Assembly (NCBI RefSeq): GCF_000834655.1
Contig: NZ_JXQQ01000045.1
Location: 56,042 to 120,041 of the forward strand
Length of the DNA: 64,000 bases
From: Variovorax paradoxus
GTDB lineage: Bacteria > Pseudomonadota > Gammaproteobacteria > Burkholderiales > Burkholderiaceae_C
Direction: 5' to 3'
Notes under the pieces: generated by a model
Told to the model about the DNA's origin: nothing
Databases searched by the model: none
What the model saw: the letters and a program-made list of their open reading frames with translations, nothing else
Position numbers and translations under genes: made by a program
Part shown: piece by piece, positions 61,233-64,000 of the stretch
Layout: every line of letters begins with the position of its first letter
Numbering within the stretch: the stretch's first letter is position 1

Positions 61233-62755
61233 GTCAGCCGGTGCATCGCATCGCGCAATGCGGGGTAGAGGGATTTGTAGATATCGAAGCGTTCGCGGTA
61301 GATCGCCTGCGCCGCAGGATCGGGCCGCGCGCGTTCCACCAGCGTGACCCAGCCGCGCTCGGCCGTCGCCGCATCGACCAGCCCCGCGCCGAGCGCCGCG
61401 AGCATCGCCGCACCGAGGGCGGCCTCGACCTCTTCCTCGATGGTGAACACCGGGTAGCCGGTGATGTCCGCGACGATCTGCATCCAGAGGTCCGAGTGCG
61501 CCGCGCCGCCGACCACGATGAGGTGGTTGTCCAGCGGCTGGCCGCTCCGGCGGCCGGCCTCGATGTTGTGCTGCAGCGCGAAGCTCACGCCCTCGAGCAC
61601 GGCGCGATAAAGATGCGCGCGGCTGTGCGCGAGCGAGAGGCCGATGAATGCGCCCTTGGCCTGCGCGTCCCAGATCGGGCTGCGCTCCCCCATCAGGTAG
61701 GGCAGGAAGACCAAGCCCTCCGCACCGGGCGGCACATCGACGGCTTGGCGCTCGATCAATATGTGCGCGTCTTCGCCGGTGCGCGCGGCCTCGGCCACCT
61801 CGGCCTGGCAGAAGGCTTCGCGAAACCAGGTGACGGCCGCGCCTGCGGTGATCGCGCCGCCGAACACATAGCTGCGGTCCGCGCCACGGTAGACGTGCGG
61901 CATCGTGATGAGCTTGTGGCGCGCATCCACCGTCGGGCTCACGAAGCCCCAGCACATGCTGGTGCCGATCATCGCGACGTGGTCGCCGCTGCCGGTCACG
62001 CCCGCGCAGAACGTGGCCACCGCCGCATCGACGCCGCCGGCCATCAGCGGCATGCCTTCGGCGAGGCCGAGCTTCGCGGCCCATCCGGCATCCAGGCCGC
62101 CGACCACGTCGCTCGATTCGACCAGGCGCGGCGGCATCATGCGCGCCGGAATGCCGAGCATGGCAAGCGCTTCCTCCGACCAACGGCGCCCTGCCGCGTC
62201 GTACACGCCGCCGATGTTGCCGGCCGAGCTGTGATCGACCGCGAGCTCGCCGGTCAGTCGCCAGTTGATGTAGCTGTTGGGCGGCACAAACCAGCGCGTC
62301 TTCGACCACACCTGGGGCAAATGCTCGCGGATCCACAGCATCTTGGTGAAGCCGTAGTAGCTGTCCACGCCGTTGCCGGTAATGGCCTGCAGTCGCGCGA
62401 CATCGACCGCCGCGTTCACCGCATCGACCTCGGCAGTGGCGCGGCGGTCCATCCAGATGAGGCACGGGTGCAGCGGCTGCATCGCCTCGTCCACCGGGAT
62501 GCCCGCGCCGCCGTAGAGGCTGCTCACGCACATCGCGGCGATGTCCGCGGGCGCGATACCGCTCCTGGCCACGCAGGCACGCACGCTCTCGCACACCGCA
62601 TCGAACCACACCTCGCAGGCCTGCTGTGCCCACAGCGGCTTCGGCGTCTCGGGCTGGTAGGCCACGCTCGCCTGCGCATGCACCCTGCCGTCGATGCCGA
62701 CCAGCAGGCACTTGGTGCTCTGCGTGCCGATGTCGACGCCGATGACGTACTTCAT
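61229..62755 (-). CDS. FGGY-family carbohydrate kinase
   Basis: The 508-residue kinase has the FGGY signatures: G-V-D-I-G-T-Q-S-T-K-C near residues 6-16 and G-V-S-F-A-L-Q-H-N near 385, with V-V-G-G-A-A-H-S near 410. It phosphorylates a ketose such as erythrulose or xylulose. Both ends overlap neighbours as ATGA. With the upstream dehydrogenase resembling erythritol/L-threitol dehydrogenase, an erythrulose-type kinase is the leading guess; L-xylulose kinase is an alternative given the DCXR-like SDR. Confidence 0.92.
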   Translation of the reverse strand: MKYVIGVDIGTQSTKCLLVGIDGRVHAQASVAYQPETPKPLWAQQACEVWFDAVCESVRACVARSGIAPADIAAMCVSSLYGGAGIPVDEAMQPLHPCLIWMDRRATAEVDAVNAAVDVARLQAITGNGVDSYYGFTKMLWIREHLPQVWSKTRWFVPPNSYINWRLTGELAVDHSSAGNIGGVYDAAGRRWSEEALAMLGIPARMMPPRLVESSDVVGGLDAGWAAKLGLAEGMPLMAGGVDAAVATFCAGVTGSGDHVAMIGTSMCWGFVSPTVDARHKLITMPHVYRGADRSYVFGGAITAGAAVTWFREAFCQAEVAEAARTGEDAHILIERQAVDVPPGAEGLVFLPYLMGERSPIWDAQAKGAFIGLSLAHSRAHLYRAVLEGVSFALQHNIEAGRRSGQPLDNHLIVVGGAAHSDLWMQIVADITGYPVFTIEEEVEAALGAAMLAALGAGLVDAATAERGWVTLVERARPDPAAQAIYRERFDIYKSLYPALRDAMHRLT

Positions 62756-63888
62756 GGCACCGCGCGGGGCTGCGGCTTGAGCAGCACCTTGATCGAGTCG
62801 AGCGAGTTGGCCAGCGCGAAGGCGCGCTCCCATTCGGTGAGCGGAAAGTCGTGCGTCACGATGCCTTTCGATGTGACGAGCCCGCGCGCCAGCAGGTCGA
62901 TGGCGATCGGGTAGCAGTACGGGCCCAGGTGCGCGCCGCGCACGTCGAGCTCCTTGCGGTCGCCGATGATCGACCAGTCGGCGCTGGTCTCCGAGCCGAA
63001 CACGCTGAACTCCACGAAGCGGCCGAGCTTGCGGATCATCTCCAGCCCCTGCGTCACGCCGATGGGCGCGCCGGTGGTCTCGATGTACACGTCGCAGCCG
63101 TAGCCTTCGGTCAGGCCCTTGACGATGGCGTCGGCGTTCTCGGTCTTCGGATTGATCGTCACGTCCGCGCCGAACTCCTTCGCCAGGGCAAGGCGTTCGG
63201 GCACGAGGTCGATCACGATCAGCTTCTTCGGCGTCTTGAGCCGCGCGGCCTGCACCATCATCAGGCCGAGCGGGCCGGCGCCGGCGATCACCACCACGTC
63301 GTCCAGCTGGATGTCGCCGCGGTTCACCGTGTGGATCGCGCACGAGAGCGGCTCGATGATGGCCGCGTCTTCCAGCGAGATGCCGTCGGGGATCCTGTGC
63401 ACGCGCGAGGTCGGCGGCAGCCGCATGTAGTCGGCCATGCCGCCATCGGCCACGATGCGCTGGAAGCCGAAGATGTTGTGCACCTCGCACATCCAGTACT
63501 TGCCCGAGGTGCAGAAACGGCACTTGCTGCAGGGCACGATCTGCTCGGCGATCACGCGGTCGCCTTTCTCCACGCCGAAGTGTTCGGCCGCGCCTTCGCC
63601 GAGCGCCTCGACGTAGCCGAAGAATTCATGGCCCGGGACCACGGGCGCCTTGACCCATGAGGGCTGGCCGTCGCCGCCCCAGAACATCTTTGCGCCCGAG
63701 TGGCATTTGCAGTCGGAGGCGCAGATGCCGCAGGCGGCGATGGAGATCAGCAGTTCGTTGCGGCCGATGGTGGGCATCGCAACGGTTTCGAGGCGGTAGT
63801 CCTTCGGGCCGTGGCACACGACGGCCTGCATGGCCGCGAGTTCGCCGATGGCGCCCGAGGCGCCGGGCTGGAGCTTTTGATAAGACAT
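62752..63888 (-). CDS. Zinc-dependent medium-chain polyol dehydrogenase (erythritol/L-threitol dehydrogenase-like)
   Basis: The 378-residue enzyme has a catalytic zinc motif C-G-I-C-A-S-D-C-K-C-H-S and a G-H-E-F-F-G-Y-V-E-A-L-G. Structural-zinc cysteines are in C-S-K-C-R-F-C ... C-E-V, and the Rossmann motif is A-G-A-G-P-L-G-L-M. The sequence resembles EltD-type erythritol/L-threitol dehydrogenases as I recall them. AAGGAACCC precedes the ATG at 63888. It oxidises a polyol to a ketose with NAD. It is first in a coupled three-gene operon; regulatory and transport genes are probably beyond the right edge. Confidence 0.9.
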   Translation of the reverse strand: MSYQKLQPGASGAIGELAAMQAVVCHGPKDYRLETVAMPTIGRNELLISIAACGICASDCKCHSGAKMFWGGDGQPSWVKAPVVPGHEFFGYVEALGEGAAEHFGVEKGDRVIAEQIVPCSKCRFCTSGKYWMCEVHNIFGFQRIVADGGMADYMRLPPTSRVHRIPDGISLEDAAIIEPLSCAIHTVNRGDIQLDDVVVIAGAGPLGLMMVQAARLKTPKKLIVIDLVPERLALAKEFGADVTINPKTENADAIVKGLTEGYGCDVYIETTGAPIGVTQGLEMIRKLGRFVEFSVFGSETSADWSIIGDRKELDVRGAHLGPYCYPIAIDLLARGLVTSKGIVTHDFPLTEWERAFALANSLDSIKVLLKPQPRAVP

Positions 63889-63934
63889 GGGTTCCTTGTG
63901 GTCAGAGGGGGTGTTGGGTATTGGTTGGGCTTTT

Positions 63935-64000
63935 CTCCCTCCCCCTTTGGGGGAGGGCAGGGGTGGGGGCAAGCGGCGTCACCACTGGGCACGCTCTGCC
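63935..64000. repeat. Dispersed GC-rich repeat, family A, cut by window edge
   Basis: CTCCCTCCCCCTTTGGGGGA with GGGGTGGGGGCAAGCGGCG matches the left arm of the copies at 4360 and 29700. The right arm is outside the window. Confidence 0.6.

Overview
The window is a stretch of high-GC (about two-thirds G+C) betaproteobacterial chromosome. Gene content and style point to the Comamonadaceae, most probably Variovorax or a close relative. The pointers are orphan periplasmic Bug receptors, a TctA/TctB transporter, many GC-rich intergenic repeats, and start and stop codons that overlap as ATGA or GTGA. I identify about 61 protein genes, one of them cut by the left edge. I see no tRNA, rRNA, CRISPR array, prophage or transposase, so this looks like stable metabolic chromosome rather than an island.

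Layout. (1) 1-5430, minus strand: an aromatic-ring operon. In transcription order it is an MBL-fold protein, an FAD monooxygenase, a 62-residue partner, homogentisate dioxygenase (hmgA), a Bug receptor and the first codons of fumarylacetoacetase. A divergent IclR regulator lies at 5576 and a sirtuin overlaps its end. (2) 7247-12088: a pentapeptide-repeat protein, a small membrane protein and a four-gene Mla/MCE lipid-transport operon. (3) 12223-16920: LysR and GMC oxidoreductase, then a TetR/TetA-like pair with two tandem operators. (4) 16921-24716: a seven-gene minus-strand operon. It encodes a polyamine-type ABC transporter plus a three-subunit FAD/Fe-S amine oxidase of the opine or hydroxyproline dehydrogenase type, with a divergent IclR regulator. 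(5) 25872-31529: an ALDH7-family semialdehyde dehydrogenase, an amino-acid receptor, a class I aminotransferase and a ThDP enzyme. Together with region 4 this could form a lysine/pipecolate-type catabolic route. (6) 31690-36121: an ammonium transporter with sigma-54 and NtrC signals, a noncoding stretch with a 132-bp tandem duplication, and tctA/tctB. (7) 36341-39514: a glycine-rich RRM protein, a DUF3820 protein, a SUI1-type factor, a DEAD-box helicase and two small dimeric alpha/beta-barrel-type proteins. (8) 39659-46522: an acyl-CoA carboxylase, SDR and two acyl-CoA dehydrogenases. (9) 46596-55630: MHYT protein, NHL-type lipoprotein, DUF445 protein, argE, a glycerophosphodiesterase lipoprotein and an M20/M14 hydrolase pair. 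(10) 55731-60404: a branched-chain-type receptor, then a coupled operon of molybdopterin oxidoreductase, lipoprotein aminopeptidase and PHA-system protein. (11) 60495-63888: a polyol operon of Zn-dehydrogenase, FGGY kinase and DCXR-like SDR.

Most units look like nutrient capture plus catabolism: receptor or transporter, oxidising enzymes and a local regulator. The best-supported regulatory sites are the tetO-like pair at 15683-15712, the NtrC and sigma-54 elements upstream of amtB, and palindromes beside both IclR genes. Four families of dispersed intergenic repeats are present. All functions are inferred by reading the sequence; no database search was run.
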